From Rubrivivax sp. (GTDB lineage: Bacteria > Pseudomonadota > Gammaproteobacteria > Burkholderiales > Burkholderiaceae_C): a stretch of DNA of 64,000 nucleotides. A program made the translations under genes and the position numbers. Position 1 is the first letter of the stretch, and the number at the start of each line of letters is the position of its first letter. The notes beneath the pieces were generated by a model, which did not search any database, was not told where the DNA came from, and was given only the letters and a program-made list of their open reading frames with translations. Shown piece after piece: positions 34,303-43,207 of the stretch. Location of the stretch: positions 124,001 through 188,000 of the forward strand of contig JAURZM010000076.1 of the NCBI GenBank assembly GCA_030653385.1, read 5' to 3'.

Positions 34303-34821
34303 TCAGCGGGGTGGATCGCCGTCCGGTGACGGTGCTGGCCGCAGGTCGGCACGCTCTTCTTCCAGACCGGAAGATGTGGCCGCGTCGAGCTGGCGATCGG
34401 GCGATTCGGCGACCTGAGGCGGAGCACCCGCGTGCTCGATCAGTTCTTCGATGACAAACCGGCCGTACAGCTGCGCGCGCTCGGCGCCCAGCGGCTTCAC
34501 ACAGTCGGCCACGCGGTGCGCCAGTTCGTCGTCGGGTGTGTGCACGATCAACCAGTGGTAACCACGTTCTGCCAGCGCCTTGTGCGCCAGCACCAGGTTC
34601 ATTTCCTGTCCCAGCGAAGCCAGCGGGCTGGCGCGTTGGACATCACGTTCAACCTGGGTCAGCATTTCTTGGTCGGTGTAGCTGCGCACCTCGCCGCCAG
34701 CCACGCCGATGCCTTGCAGCGCCTCACGCGCCTGGGCCGCCTGCTCGGCGCTCGGAAACGAGATCACCGTATGGCCTTGGGGCTTGAAGACGCCAAAGCT
34801 TGTGTTGTCCTGTGAGTCCAT
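34303..34821 (-). CDS. Conserved protein resembling YflT-like general stress domain
   Basis: A 172-residue cytoplasmic protein. The N-terminal 130 residues show an alternating alpha/beta pattern (VISFPSAEQAAQAREAL, then VRSYTDQEMLTQVERDV, then YHWLIVHTPDDELAHRV) as in the YflT general-stress-protein domain. The C-terminal 40 residues are low-complexity and acidic. ATG 34821 is preceded by TAAGGAACTGACC, a good ribosome site. Function is unknown; the family is linked to stress in Bacillus by name only. Confidence 0.7.
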   Translation of the reverse strand: MDSQDNTSFGVFKPQGHTVISFPSAEQAAQAREALQGIGVAGGEVRSYTDQEMLTQVERDVQRASPLASLGQEMNLVLAHKALAERGYHWLIVHTPDDELAHRVADCVKPLGAERAQLYGRFVIEELIEHAGAPPQVAESPDRQLDAATSSGLEEERADLRPAPSPDGDPPR

Positions 34822-34986
34822 GGTCAGTTCCTTAAAAAGTTGCCTGGCAGTGGGGCAAGCCCCGTGCCTGCCCCATGCCCTTTCCCCCGGACCGTCTGGC
34901 AACGCCGCTGCGTGGCTGGACGTCGCTTGGCCCAAGGTGTGCCGCAACAGAATGCCTGCCGCCTCCGTATGCCCTGCCGCGAACGT

Positions 34987-35745
34987 TCAACGCTTGCTGC
35001 GAAATCGGTCCATCAGGCCTCTTTGCGTTGCCACTTCGGCGTGAGCCGCGCGGTGTGACCTCAAGACAATCAGCTCGCCTTGCAGATACACGCCGTTCAA
35101 CAGACGTGCGGCGCGTTCGGCGTCCATGCCCGGCCAGCGTGCGATGTCGCGCTGCGAAGCGATCTCGCTGCGCAGCCTCACGAAGCTCGACTGAAGCGCT
35201 CCGCCCAGCGCACCGTCTTCGGTGCAGCCGGCGGCGATGCGGTAGGCCGCATGGCCGCCAATCTCCTCCAGCAGGCGCCCTCCGGGCGTGTGCAGGGCCA
35301 GTGCCCACAGCAGGGGGGGCAGGTGACGATAGCCCGGCCGATCGGCCACACGTTCGTGCATCACGTGCCCCGGTGGGCGCAGGCCCGGAGGCTCCACGTC
35401 GATGACTTCGATGTCGCGGCCACCGTGGTGCAGCTCTTCGACAAGGGAACGTGGCAGGTGGTAGAGATTGCTCTGCGGAAACAAGGTCAGCGGCCACACC
35501 AGGCCGCGATGTCGAAGAATGATCAGGGCACTTTCGCGCTGGCGAATGCAGGCGGCCACCACCTCCAGTGCGTTTCCGGACCGCTGCACATGTTGCAGGT
35601 GCAACAACTCGGCGTGCAGCGTGCTGGGAAGCACGGAATTGCCAGCCAGCCGGGCAAAACCGCTGTGCGCCGTTTCAGCGCAAGCACGCTCGTAGGCGCT
35701 GATGCGCCACAGTGTGGAATCGTTGAAGTCCTTGGGTGCTGTCAT
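34987..35745 (-). CDS. Conserved hypothetical protein, two-domain
   Basis: A 252-residue protein from ATG 35745 (an in-frame ATG at 35850 exists but lacks homology-like sequence). It begins with MTAPKDFNDSTLWRISAYER. The central part has alternating strands and helices (ALIILRHRGLVWPLTLFPQSN; DIEVIDVEPPGLRPPG). The C-terminal part is helical (LGGALQSSFVRLRSEIASQR). No signal peptide, no membrane helix, no catalytic motif I can name. It lies 165 bp upstream of the YflT-like gene on the same strand. Confidence 0.65.
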   Translation of the reverse strand: MTAPKDFNDSTLWRISAYERACAETAHSGFARLAGNSVLPSTLHAELLHLQHVQRSGNALEVVAACIRQRESALIILRHRGLVWPLTLFPQSNLYHLPRSLVEELHHGGRDIEVIDVEPPGLRPPGHVMHERVADRPGYRHLPPLLWALALHTPGGRLLEEIGGHAAYRIAAGCTEDGALGGALQSSFVRLRSEIASQRDIARWPGMDAERAARLLNGVYLQGELIVLRSHRAAHAEVATQRGLMDRFRSKR

Positions 35746-35959
35746 GTGGGTGGAGGTGGGCAAACAACGCGCCCAAGGTGGATGTTCCCGAAAGTGACGG
35801 CTTGGCTTCTGTGCGCCAGCCCACAGAGCCTGCGTGGCCCGAATGCGCACAGCGCATCTGAGGCCTGCGTGGGACTGACATCAACGCCTTGCCGGCAAGC
35901 CCTGGGCCGATGGCTGAAGCGGGGCCACTAGACTGTGGCCATTCGATCAAGGAGCGACC

Positions 35960-36325
35960 ATGGATCTCGATAAAACAGGCCTGGCCACACGCCGGGCCGT
36001 GCTGGGCGATGTGTATGTGGACGGTGCACTGGCCAACGCGACGCCATTCACGGCGCCGCTGCAGGAGCTGGTCACGCGCCATGCCTGGGGCAACACCTGG
36101 CAGCGCAAGAACATCGACCTGCGCACCCGCAGCATCGTCACGGTCTCGATGCTGGTGGCGCTGGGCCGCATGCATGAGCTGAAGATCCACGTGCGCGGCG
36201 CACTGAACAACGGCGTCACCCCAGAAGAACTGCAAGAGGTGTTCTTGCATGCCAGCGTGTATTGCGGCTTTCCGGCCGCGGTGGACGCGTTCCGTGCCGC
36301 CGCCGAGGTCATCGACGCTGGGTGA
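35960..36325 (+). CDS. Carboxymuconolactone decarboxylase family protein
   Basis: A 121-residue all-helical protein. The CMD core is clear: NIDLRTRSIVTVSMLVALGR, then ELKIHVRGALNNGVTPEELQ and EVFLHASVYCGFPAAVDAFR. Length and motifs match PcaC (gamma-carboxymuconolactone decarboxylase, beta-ketoadipate pathway), but the CxxC of AhpD-type members is absent. AhpD activity is therefore unlikely. A stand-alone gene does not prove a PcaC role. CAAGGAGCGACC upstream supports ATG 35960. Confidence 0.88.
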   Translation: MDLDKTGLATRRAVLGDVYVDGALANATPFTAPLQELVTRHAWGNTWQRKNIDLRTRSIVTVSMLVALGRMHELKIHVRGALNNGVTPEELQEVFLHASVYCGFPAAVDAFRAAAEVIDAG

Positions 36326-36370
36326 GCCCTTCGGCCGGCCCCGACGACGCACGCGCCAAGCGGCCGCCCG

Positions 36371-36856
36371 TCAGACCGTCATGCGCCTCAATGGCAAACG
36401 CACGACGCTGGGGAAACCGGCCTGCTTGTCCAAAAAGTAGCGACCGATCAGCACTTCGGGGAAAACGTGCTTGCCCAGAAACTGTTCGGGCTTCAGCCAC
36501 GCCGCTTCCAGAATGTGCTCGGCTTGCGCTTCGGGATGGGTGCAATCGATGGAGCCCCCCAGCAACTGCGCAGCGAACCAGAACTTGACGAATCGACACT
36601 TGGCGTCGACCAGGTCTTCGATGTAGAGCAGTCGACCGACACGGATTCGAAGCCCCGTTTCTTCCCAGACCTCGCGAGCGGCCGCTTCTTCGCAGCTCTC
36701 TTCGCCCTTGACGCCACCGCCGGGTGCGACCCAGAAGTCGTACTCACCCGGCACCACATGCCTGACCATCAACAGCCGCCCATGGTCTTCGACGATCGCT
36801 CCAGCAGAAATGCGGTGCGCAAGCAAAGTGTGGGGTCGGACGCTCGAATCAAACAA
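36371..36856 (-). CDS. Nudix hydrolase
   Basis: A Nudix protein of about 161 residues. The Nudix box is complete: GGVKGEESCEEAAAREVWEE followed by TGL (G-x5-E-x7-REV-x-EE-x-GL). It should hydrolyse a nucleoside diphosphate linked to another moiety with Mg2+. No ATG lies before the domain; the best starts are TTG codons at 36856 or 36826. The knottin-like lipoprotein gene ends at 36879 on the same strand, so the two are in close order and may be co-transcribed. Confidence 0.82.
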   Translation of the reverse strand: MFDSSVRPHTLLAHRISAGAIVEDHGRLLMVRHVVPGEYDFWVAPGGGVKGEESCEEAAAREVWEETGLRIRVGRLLYIEDLVDAKCRFVKFWFAAQLLGGSIDCTHPEAQAEHILEAAWLKPEQFLGKHVFPEVLIGRYFLDKQAGFPSVVRLPLRRMTV

Positions 36857-36878
36857 CCGGCACCGACGGGCGGAGTTG

Positions 36879-37199
36879 TCAGAACTTCGCGACGCAGAAG
36901 GCGCCGCGGGTGCCCACGCACATGAAACCTGGACAACACGCGGTGCCGTCTGGCCGACAGGATTCGCTTTCTCGCACACAGGCCAGCGCCGGAGACTTCT
37001 GCGGGAAGGCCTGGCTGCCTGGGTCTGCCCTTGTGATGGCTTCGCCTGGCAGCGCCTTGTCCCGAGGCTCAGACTGAAGCAGTGGCCCGCTGCAGGCACC
37101 CAATGCTGCGGCACCCAGGATTGCCGCCAGCAGCCGTGAACGACGTGACCGGTGATTCCGGTTGAACAAGAACAACGCAAAGGGCAGGGGCTTCGACAT
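36879..37199 (-). CDS. Small lipoprotein with a knottin-like six-cysteine C-terminal domain
   Basis: A 106-residue protein. A basic N-terminus and hydrophobic core lead to a lipobox (AALGAC, lipidated Cys about residue 36). The mature part has a Pro-rich spacer. The last 37 residues hold six cysteines spaced C-x6-C-x6-CC-x4-C-x7-C, within ACVRESESCRPDGTACCPGF and MCVGTRGAFC. That is the inhibitor-cystine-knot spacing seen in many secreted peptides. Such domains occur in some bacterial exoproteins but are rare. The target or role is unknown. The start could be a later codon; ATG 37199 is the first. Confidence 0.65.
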   Translation of the reverse strand: MSKPLPFALFLFNRNHRSRRSRLLAAILGAAALGACSGPLLQSEPRDKALPGEAITRADPGSQAFPQKSPALACVRESESCRPDGTACCPGFMCVGTRGAFCVAKF

Positions 37200-37259
37200 A
37201 AGCTGGCATGGTACCCATGTTGCGTGGGTGAGCGGAGCTTGACGGGTCAGCTGGGCGGC

Positions 37260-37700
37260 TCAGCGCGGGCTGGTGCGCTGAAGGATGGCTTTGTGGTCTT
37301 CGAAACCGATGGGCGCTGACGTGTGTTCGTGGATGATCCTTGGCACGTGACTGCTCGTCTTCAGCACCCAGGTCAGGCGGTTCTGCATCGAGTTGACGGG
37401 CTCACCTTGTGCCGTCACGACAGCGTAGGTGACGATTGCGCTGAGCGAAGCGAAGCCACCATTCGTCCAGGCGTGGATCTCGTCGAACGTGACCAGGAAG
37501 CGGTCGTTCGGATGAGAGGCGAACCAACCTTCGACGGCAACTTGCCATGCGGGCAGACTTTCGTACGACCACAGGCCCCAAGCGTCGAAGACCCTTGCCG
37601 ACGGGTCGTAGAGCCGCATGAAGGCCGTGAGATTTCGTGCGGCCACCGAGGCCTTGTACCCTTCGATGACCCTGGCGACAGGGGTTTCGATCTGACTCAA
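37260..37700 (-). CDS. SnoaL/NTF2-like DUF4440 protein
   Basis: A 146-residue cone-shaped alpha+beta barrel protein by pattern: PVARVIEGYKASVAARNLTA then RLYDPSARVFDAWGLWSYES and RLTWVLKTSSHVPRIIHEHT. This is the SnoaL-like/SgcJ superfamily, often a small-molecule binding or isomerase fold. The His near the C-terminus (IIHEHTSAP) is typical. Substrate is unknown. It has no operon partner other than the following tautomerase gene upstream on the same strand (about 70 bp). Confidence 0.82.
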   Translation of the reverse strand: MSQIETPVARVIEGYKASVAARNLTAFMRLYDPSARVFDAWGLWSYESLPAWQVAVEGWFASHPNDRFLVTFDEIHAWTNGGFASLSAIVTYAVVTAQGEPVNSMQNRLTWVLKTSSHVPRIIHEHTSAPIGFEDHKAILQRTSPR

Positions 37701-37771
37701 TTTGACCTCCGGGGGGGACCAAGGTTCGGGCGCAACTGGGGCGCAGCGCTGGGCGGCATCGCGACGCGGGT

Positions 37772-38167
37772 TCAGACAGCCACGGGGTAGCCGAGTTCCA
37801 CATCGCAGAGGGCCTGGCCGCCACGCACGGCAAAATTTTCTGCCGGCAGCTCATGAACGCGCACCAGCACACAGACTGCAGGAATGCCCAGTGTTTCCAG
37901 CCGACCCACCAGTGCGCCGTAGAAGCGGCGCTTGGCCGCCACCGAGCGTCCGGGCAGCAGGAAAACACTGATGTTGGTCAGACGATCCGGATCCGGACAG
38001 TCGGTGCGCCCGATGAAACGGTGAGGGGCATGGACCACCAAACTCACGTTCCTGTGGACCGGCGAAACCTTGAAGGCTTCAACGACACAGGCATGCACGG
38101 CCTCGATCAGCGCGACTTCTTCGTCCTGAGAGTAGGCGTGGCGGACATCAATGGTGACGCTGGGCAT
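37772..38167 (-). CDS. Tautomerase family protein
   Basis: A 131-residue protein whose mature N-terminus would be Pro2 (MPSVTIDVRHAY), the catalytic base of the tautomerase/4-oxalocrotonate family. The chain is about twice the length of a 4-OT subunit, consistent with a fused or MIF-like member. The conserved segment SVFLLPGRSVAAKRRFYGAL matches the second beta-alpha-beta unit. It probably isomerises a keto-enol substrate in the cytoplasm. Confidence 0.85.
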   Translation of the reverse strand: MPSVTIDVRHAYSQDEEVALIEAVHACVVEAFKVSPVHRNVSLVVHAPHRFIGRTDCPDPDRLTNISVFLLPGRSVAAKRRFYGALVGRLETLGIPAVCVLVRVHELPAENFAVRGGQALCDVELGYPVAV

Positions 38168-38246
38168 CGGGCGCTGTGGAAAGTGGCAGAGTGGCTGGGA
38201 TTTTCGCTTGCGGCGTGCTGCCGGTGTTGAAGTGTGAACGGTTCAG

Positions 38247-38567
38247 TCAGGTGGGCGTTGCCAGCTTGAGCCCGACGATGCCCGCAACGATCAGGCCCAG
38301 GCTGGCGATGCGCCCCGCATTGGCAGGCTCGTTGAACAGCACCATGCCCAGGATGGCGGTTCCCACGGCCCCCACGCCCACCCACACGGCGTAGGACGTG
38401 CCCACTGGAAGTGACTTCATGGCCAGCCCGAGCAAGATGACACTGCCGGCCATGGCGACGAGTGTCAGGACAGACGGCAAGGGCCTGGTGAAACCCTCGG
38501 TGTATTTCAGACCGATGGCCCAGCCAATTTCCAGCAGACCGGCAATCAACAGAAGAACCCAGGGCAT
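38247..38567 (-). CDS. sugE: SugE/Gdx-type small multidrug resistance transporter
   Basis: A 106-residue SMR protein with four membrane helices. It opens MPWVLLLIAGLLEIGWAIGL, in which Glu13 is the essential proton/substrate acidic residue. The KYTEGFTRPLPS loop and SYAVWVGVGAVGT are typical of the SugE/Gdx branch, which exports guanidinium with proton exchange, rather than of EmrE. The length fits a homodimeric SMR. I looked for a guanidine riboswitch in the about 80 bp upstream and saw none convincing. Confidence 0.92.
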   Translation of the reverse strand: MPWVLLLIAGLLEIGWAIGLKYTEGFTRPLPSVLTLVAMAGSVILLGLAMKSLPVGTSYAVWVGVGAVGTAILGMVLFNEPANAGRIASLGLIVAGIVGLKLATPT

Positions 38568-38646
38568 GTGTCGGCTCCGACATGAGATCGCTGGATTGTC
38601 GTTCTTGCCGGCTCTGGGGAGCGTGTTGCACACCAACCACCCATGG

Positions 38647-39174
38647 TCAGAGGTGTTCCTGGGGCCCGGCGCGTTGGAACTCCATCACCCAGTTGACTTC
38701 CCAACTGCCGCCAGCATCGGCTGAGAACATCTGCTCCCAGCGCGCAGCACCGGGCGATTGCCGTGTCCACCGAAAGCGCACACGGACCGCCTGACCCTCG
38801 CAAACATCCTCTCCCTCGAAGATGCCCACGTCGCCGTTGAAGCGCCCGGTGACCGGGGGCTCCAGCCGACCGCTGTTGGCGTCGATGCCACCACCGCCGT
38901 TGTCGAACCAGTAGATGCTCCAGAGCTGGGTGGTCGGGTTGAAGACGCGAAAGGACATGCCCACCCAGCCGGGCCGCCAGGTTTCCGCGACCAGGGTGTC
39001 GAAGTTGGCCATGCCCCCGGGCAGGCGCTGCACGGTGCTGGTGGCTTCGAAGGTCTCCCACTCCTGGCAGCCCTGCAGCCGCCTTTTCAGGCGACGTTGT
39101 TGCGTGGTCCATGTGCCGACCAGAAAGTCGAAGTCGTGAATGGCGCCTGGGGCTGGTGGGGTCGAGAGGTTCAT
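38647..39174 (-). CDS. DUF1579-like conserved protein
   Basis: A 175-residue protein. It opens with IHDFDFLVGTWTTQQRRLK, the usual start of DUF1579-type proteins. Later segments include VFNPTTQLWSIYWFDNGGGG and WEVNWVMEFQR; the fold resembles a lipocalin-like barrel. No signal peptide. It is divergent from the WYL regulator at 39264 (90 bp between), which probably controls it. Function is unknown. Confidence 0.75.
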   Translation of the reverse strand: MNLSTPPAPGAIHDFDFLVGTWTTQQRRLKRRLQGCQEWETFEATSTVQRLPGGMANFDTLVAETWRPGWVGMSFRVFNPTTQLWSIYWFDNGGGGIDANSGRLEPPVTGRFNGDVGIFEGEDVCEGQAVRVRFRWTRQSPGAARWEQMFSADAGGSWEVNWVMEFQRAGPQEHL

Positions 39175-39263
39175 CGCGTGCAGTCCTGGGTTTGTCAGTG
39201 GGCTCGTGCCATCGTGGCACGCTTAACATGACACCGTGTGTCGTGATTTGCGAAAGCCCGCCG

Positions 39264-40274
39264 ATGAAAGCCAGCCGCCTGCTGTCGATCCTGATGCTCT
39301 TGCAGTCGCACGAGCGGATGACCGCTGCTGCCCTGGCGCAGGCGCTGGAAGTTTCCGAGCGGACCATCCTGCGCGACATGGACCATTTGTCCGCTGCCGG
39401 CGTTCCGGTCTGGGCCGAACGCGGGCGCGAAGGGGGCTTTTGCTTGCGGCCCGGGTGGAGCACACAGCTCACCGGCATGACCGAGGCCGAGGCTCATGCC
39501 CTGCTGCTGGCCGGCCTGCCAGGGCCGGCCACCGAACTGGGGCTCGGCGAAGCAGCCTTGTCGGCACGTTTGAAGCTGGTGGCCAGCCTGCCCACACCGC
39601 TGCGGGAGCAGGCGGCCGAGGTTGCTGATCGACTGCACATCGATCCGGTGGACTGGTACCGCGCGCCCGACACACCAAACCACCTTCGCGACGTGGCCGA
39701 CGCGGTGTGGCGCAGCAGGCGCATCCATGTGCGTTATGCCAGCTGGCGCCGAACGGTCTGGCGCGAACTCGAGCCGCTGGGCCTGATCCTGAAGGCGGGT
39801 GCCTGGTACATCGCGGCGCGTGAAGCCGGCCAGCGGGATGTTCGCAGCTACCGCCTGGCGAGCGTGCTGGAGTTCTTGCCCGGGCGAGGATCGTTCAAGC
39901 GGCCGCGCAATTTCGAGCTGGCGGCCTACTGGCGCGAGTCACAGGCACGTTTCGAAGCCGAGTTGCGCCCGCTGCAGGTGCGTGTGCGACTGTCTCCACG
40001 GGCCTTGGGGTGGCTCGTGCAAACGCGCGGCCCGCACGTCGAACTGCGCAGTGAGCAGGGCGGTGACGCGGGCCCTGCGGGGTGGACCCAGGTGCTGCTG
40101 GCCCTGGAGTCGATCGAGCAGGGCGCGCGCCAGATCCTGGGCTATGGTGGCGAAGCGGAAGTGGTCGAACCGTCGGCGCTGCGCACCCGGGTCGCCGAGT
40201 TGGCCGAGCGCGTCCGACGCCAGCATGTCTCAGTGGCAGGGGCCGATGGCGGCCCACCCGCAACGAACCGCTAG
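39264..40274 (+). CDS. WYL-domain (YafY-type) transcriptional regulator
   Basis: A 336-residue regulator. An N-terminal winged helix (LLSILMLLQSHERMTAAALA; TILRDMDHLSAAGVPVWAER) precedes the WYL sensor domain (RRIHVRYASWRRTVWRELEP then AWYIAAREAGQRDVRSYRLA) and a WCX-like C-terminal domain. It is divergent from the DUF1579-like gene. The WYL fold binds small ligands or nucleotides. ATG 39264 is chosen because homology starts at once; an in-frame ATG at 39228 would add 12 residues. Confidence 0.88.
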   Translation: MKASRLLSILMLLQSHERMTAAALAQALEVSERTILRDMDHLSAAGVPVWAERGREGGFCLRPGWSTQLTGMTEAEAHALLLAGLPGPATELGLGEAALSARLKLVASLPTPLREQAAEVADRLHIDPVDWYRAPDTPNHLRDVADAVWRSRRIHVRYASWRRTVWRELEPLGLILKAGAWYIAAREAGQRDVRSYRLASVLEFLPGRGSFKRPRNFELAAYWRESQARFEAELRPLQVRVRLSPRALGWLVQTRGPHVELRSEQGGDAGPAGWTQVLLALESIEQGARQILGYGGEAEVVEPSALRTRVAELAERVRRQHVSVAGADGGPPATNR

Positions 40275-40293
40275 CCAGGTTTGACCTGCAGGC

Positions 40294-41841
40294 CTAAGCC
40301 ATGCGGAATGCGCCGACCACCTCGGCCAGACGGGCCGCCTGCTGCTTCAGGCTCTCTGCTGCGGCTGCACTTTCTTCAACCAGCGCTGCGTTTTGCTGCG
40401 TCGAATGGTCCAGCTGCTGCACGGCACCACCGACCTGGTCGATGCCGTGGGTCTGTTCGGCGCTGACAGCGCTGATCTGCGCAATCAGTTCGCTGACCCG
40501 CCCGACCCGATGGACGATGTCGGCCATCGACCGGCCGGCGTCGTCGACCAGGCGCGAGCCGGTTTCCACCTTGGAGACGCTTTCGCCGATCAGCAGCTTG
40601 ATTTCCCTGGATGCGGTGGCGCTGCGCTGCGCCAGTCCGCGCACCTCGGACGCCACCACGGCAAATCCACGGCCCTGTTCGCCGGCGCGGGCCGCTTCCA
40701 CGGCCGCGTTCAGGGCCAGGATGTTTGTCTGGAAGGCGATGCCGTCGATGACCCCGATGATGTCGCCGATCTTCTTGCTCGACGCCGTGATGCCCTGCAT
40801 GGTGCTCACCACCTGGCCCACCACCTCGCCTCCGCGTGCCGCCGCCTCACTGGCGCCGGCGGCAAACTGGTTGGCCATGTTGGCCGTTTCTGCGTTGGAC
40901 CTGACGGTCGACGTCAGCTCTTCCATCGAGGCGGCGGTCTGCTGCAGGTTGGCGGCCTGGGCTTCGGTGCGCTGCGACAGGTCGGCATTGCCGCTGGCAA
41001 TCTGCGCACTGCCCGTTGCGATCGAATCGCTGCTCTGGCGCACGTTGTTGACGATGCCGACCAGGCTTTCGTTCATGTGCTTCAGCGCAGCCAGCAATTG
41101 GCCGGTCTCGTCGCGGCGGGTCACCTCGATTCGCGAGCTCAGGTCGCCGGCAGCCACCGTCTGCGCCACCGCCACGGCTTCTTGGATCGGACCCGTGATC
41201 GAACGTGTTGTCCACACCGACGCGGTCACGCCCAGGGCCAGGATGACCAGCAGCACGCCGCCGATGCCACCCTGTGCGGCCTGGAACACGTTTTGGCTCG
41301 CTGCGCCCGCCGCCTGCACGCCCTTCGAGTTCAGATCGACAAGAGCGGCCAGGGCCTGCTCGGCGGCCTCGAACATCTGGGTCGAATGACCGTTGCCAAG
41401 CTCCTGGGCCTCGTCCGTCTGGTACTGGTTGGACATCTGCAGAATCTTCTGCTGATCGGCCAGGTAGGCCGACCATGCCGTCTTGAAGGCCGCCCAGTTT
41501 TTCTTGGCCGCTTCGTCGGCCTGCAGCGTCTCGAACTCGACACGCTGGCCTTCCAGTTCGCTCAGCAGCGACTTCAGCTGCTTGTCCATGCCAGCCTTGA
41601 CCGCAGCGTCGGGCGACATCATGTGCCGGAGCTCTGCCATCTTGATGGCGCTGATGAGCTTGTTCATCGACAGGCTCAATCGCAGACTGGGGACCCAGCG
41701 GCTTTCCATGTCGACCGACGTGGCGTTGACCCTGGCCAGTTGATACACCGCAAACCCTGCCAGGGCGACCGTCAGGACCAGGATGGCGGCAAAGGCCGCA
41801 CCCAGGCGTGTGCCGACGCGAAGATCGTTGAAATGGGTCAT
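40294..41841 (-). CDS. Methyl-accepting chemotaxis protein
   Basis: A 515-residue chemoreceptor. Helices lie at about residues 12-32 and 190-210. The periplasmic domain is a four-helix bundle (MNKLISAIKMAELRHMMSPD). HAMP and signalling segments follow (GPIQEAVAVAQTVAAGDLSS; GIAFQTNILALNAAVEAARA; QGRGFAVVASEVRGLAQRSA). It closely resembles the receptor at 25938 in the signalling tip but differs in the sensor. It ends AEVVGAFRMA, without a CheR-docking pentapeptide. ATG 41841 is the start. Confidence 0.94.
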   Translation of the reverse strand: MTHFNDLRVGTRLGAAFAAILVLTVALAGFAVYQLARVNATSVDMESRWVPSLRLSLSMNKLISAIKMAELRHMMSPDAAVKAGMDKQLKSLLSELEGQRVEFETLQADEAAKKNWAAFKTAWSAYLADQQKILQMSNQYQTDEAQELGNGHSTQMFEAAEQALAALVDLNSKGVQAAGAASQNVFQAAQGGIGGVLLVILALGVTASVWTTRSITGPIQEAVAVAQTVAAGDLSSRIEVTRRDETGQLLAALKHMNESLVGIVNNVRQSSDSIATGSAQIASGNADLSQRTEAQAANLQQTAASMEELTSTVRSNAETANMANQFAAGASEAAARGGEVVGQVVSTMQGITASSKKIGDIIGVIDGIAFQTNILALNAAVEAARAGEQGRGFAVVASEVRGLAQRSATASREIKLLIGESVSKVETGSRLVDDAGRSMADIVHRVGRVSELIAQISAVSAEQTHGIDQVGGAVQQLDHSTQQNAALVEESAAAAESLKQQAARLAEVVGAFRMA

Positions 41842-42067
41842 CTGCTTGTCTCCACAATCGCAGGCCACGTTGCTGGCCAATTCAGAACCCTGAAGCACCC
41901 GACCAGACAAGGTCGCGCGTGCCCCTGGCCGCGGTCATGACTCTCACTATCGGCCGCCGGGGCCAGGACCGAAGGGCGCAAGTGCAAGCCGTTGGCGGGC
42001 CAGTTCGCCTGGACACCGCCCGCAGAGGAATATTCCCGTTTCGGGGCTTTGCGTTCAGGCAGCAGGG

Positions 42068-43081
42068 TCAGTTGCCTGCACGGCCCGAGCTTCGTGATCG
42101 GGGTGGTGAAGCGCTGGGCGGGCCAGCACGCGCCAGACTGCGCGCCACGCGCTCGCTGGCCAGGCGCAGTCGCTGCATGAGCTCGGGCGGCCCCAGCACG
42201 TCGAAGTCCACGTCCAACGCCATCAACCAGTAGACCAGCGAATCCAGCTGGCCGGCGCCGCACACCATCAGGCAGCGTGTGTTGTCGATCGGCTCCAGCG
42301 TGGCGGCCGCAGGCGGGATGGTGCGCAGCATCACCTCGTGCGGGCGGTGCAGCACCACCCGCGCCCGGTCGCCGGGGTGCACCCCCGACATCGCACCCGA
42401 GACATAGGCGCGCAGGTCACCTGCGGGCGCAGCGCGCGGCGCGAAGTGCGCGCCGGTGCGCAGTGCGCCCTGCACACGGTCGATGCGGAAGGTGCGCCAG
42501 TCGTCGCGCGCCGGGTCCCAGGCCACCAGGTACCAGTGATTGCCGGTGTGCACCATCGCATGGGGTTCCACCAGGCGCACGCTGGCCTTGCCGTGCAGGT
42601 CGCGGTAAGGGAAGCCCACCTGCAACTGGTCGCGGCAGGCCGTGGCCAGCGTGGCCAGCACCCCGGCGTCGATGGTGGGCCCGATGCGCTGCACGGGCAG
42701 GATGGCCGAACGCAGCGCATCGGTGCGGCGGCGCAGGCGGGTGGGCATCACCTGTTGCAGTTTCACCAGTGCGCGCAGCGAACTTTCTTCGACGCCGCTC
42801 ACGGTACCGGCGGCGGCAATCTGCAAGGCGATCGCCACGGCCAGTGCCTCTTCGTCGTCCAGCAGCAGCGGTGGCAGCGATGGCCCGGCACGGAAGGCAT
42901 AGCCGCCGGCCACGCCGCTGCTGGCGTGAATGGGGTAGCCCAGCTGGCGCAGCCGGTCGATGTCACGGCGCAGGGTGCGTGCGTGCACCTCCAGCCGTTC
43001 AGCCAGTTCGGGGCCTGCCCAATGGCTGCGGGTCTGCAGCAGCGACAGCACACGAAGCAAACGTGAAGAGGACGAAAGCAC
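42068..43081 (-). CDS. WYL-domain transcriptional regulator
   Basis: A 337-residue HTH_11/WYL protein. The DNA-binding part is LLRVLSLLQTRSHWAGPELA and RTLRRDIDRLRQLGYPIHAS. The WYL domain contains VRLVEPHAMVHTGNHWYLVA then AWDPARDDWRTFRIDRV. It is divergent from a glutathione transferase gene, with about 125 bp between start codons, and probably controls it. The C-terminal 20 residues are Arg/Pro/Ser-rich and probably disordered. Confidence 0.9.
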   Translation of the reverse strand: MLSSSSRLLRVLSLLQTRSHWAGPELAERLEVHARTLRRDIDRLRQLGYPIHASSGVAGGYAFRAGPSLPPLLLDDEEALAVAIALQIAAAGTVSGVEESSLRALVKLQQVMPTRLRRRTDALRSAILPVQRIGPTIDAGVLATLATACRDQLQVGFPYRDLHGKASVRLVEPHAMVHTGNHWYLVAWDPARDDWRTFRIDRVQGALRTGAHFAPRAAPAGDLRAYVSGAMSGVHPGDRARVVLHRPHEVMLRTIPPAAATLEPIDNTRCLMVCGAGQLDSLVYWLMALDVDFDVLGPPELMQRLRLASERVARSLARAGPPSASPPRSRSSGRAGN

Positions 43082-43207
43082 GGTTGCACTCTAGCTGGTG
43101 CTTCCGGCTCATGTCGAGGGCAGAAACTGTCCGCAATGGGCGCGACAGTGTCACCACGGTTTCGACACGGTGTCGAACCGGCCTTCAACCATTCCAAGGA
43201 GCCGCCC

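Noticed and set aside
34840..35405. Arg/Pro/Ala-rich frames on both strands near 35 kb
   Set aside because: They have biased composition from high GC and no start context; the 252-residue minus-strand gene explains the region.
38568..38660. Guanidine riboswitch before sugE
   Set aside because: Neither the paired ACGR hairpins of guanidine-II nor the pseudoknot elements of guanidine-I or -III can be drawn from the sequence by eye.
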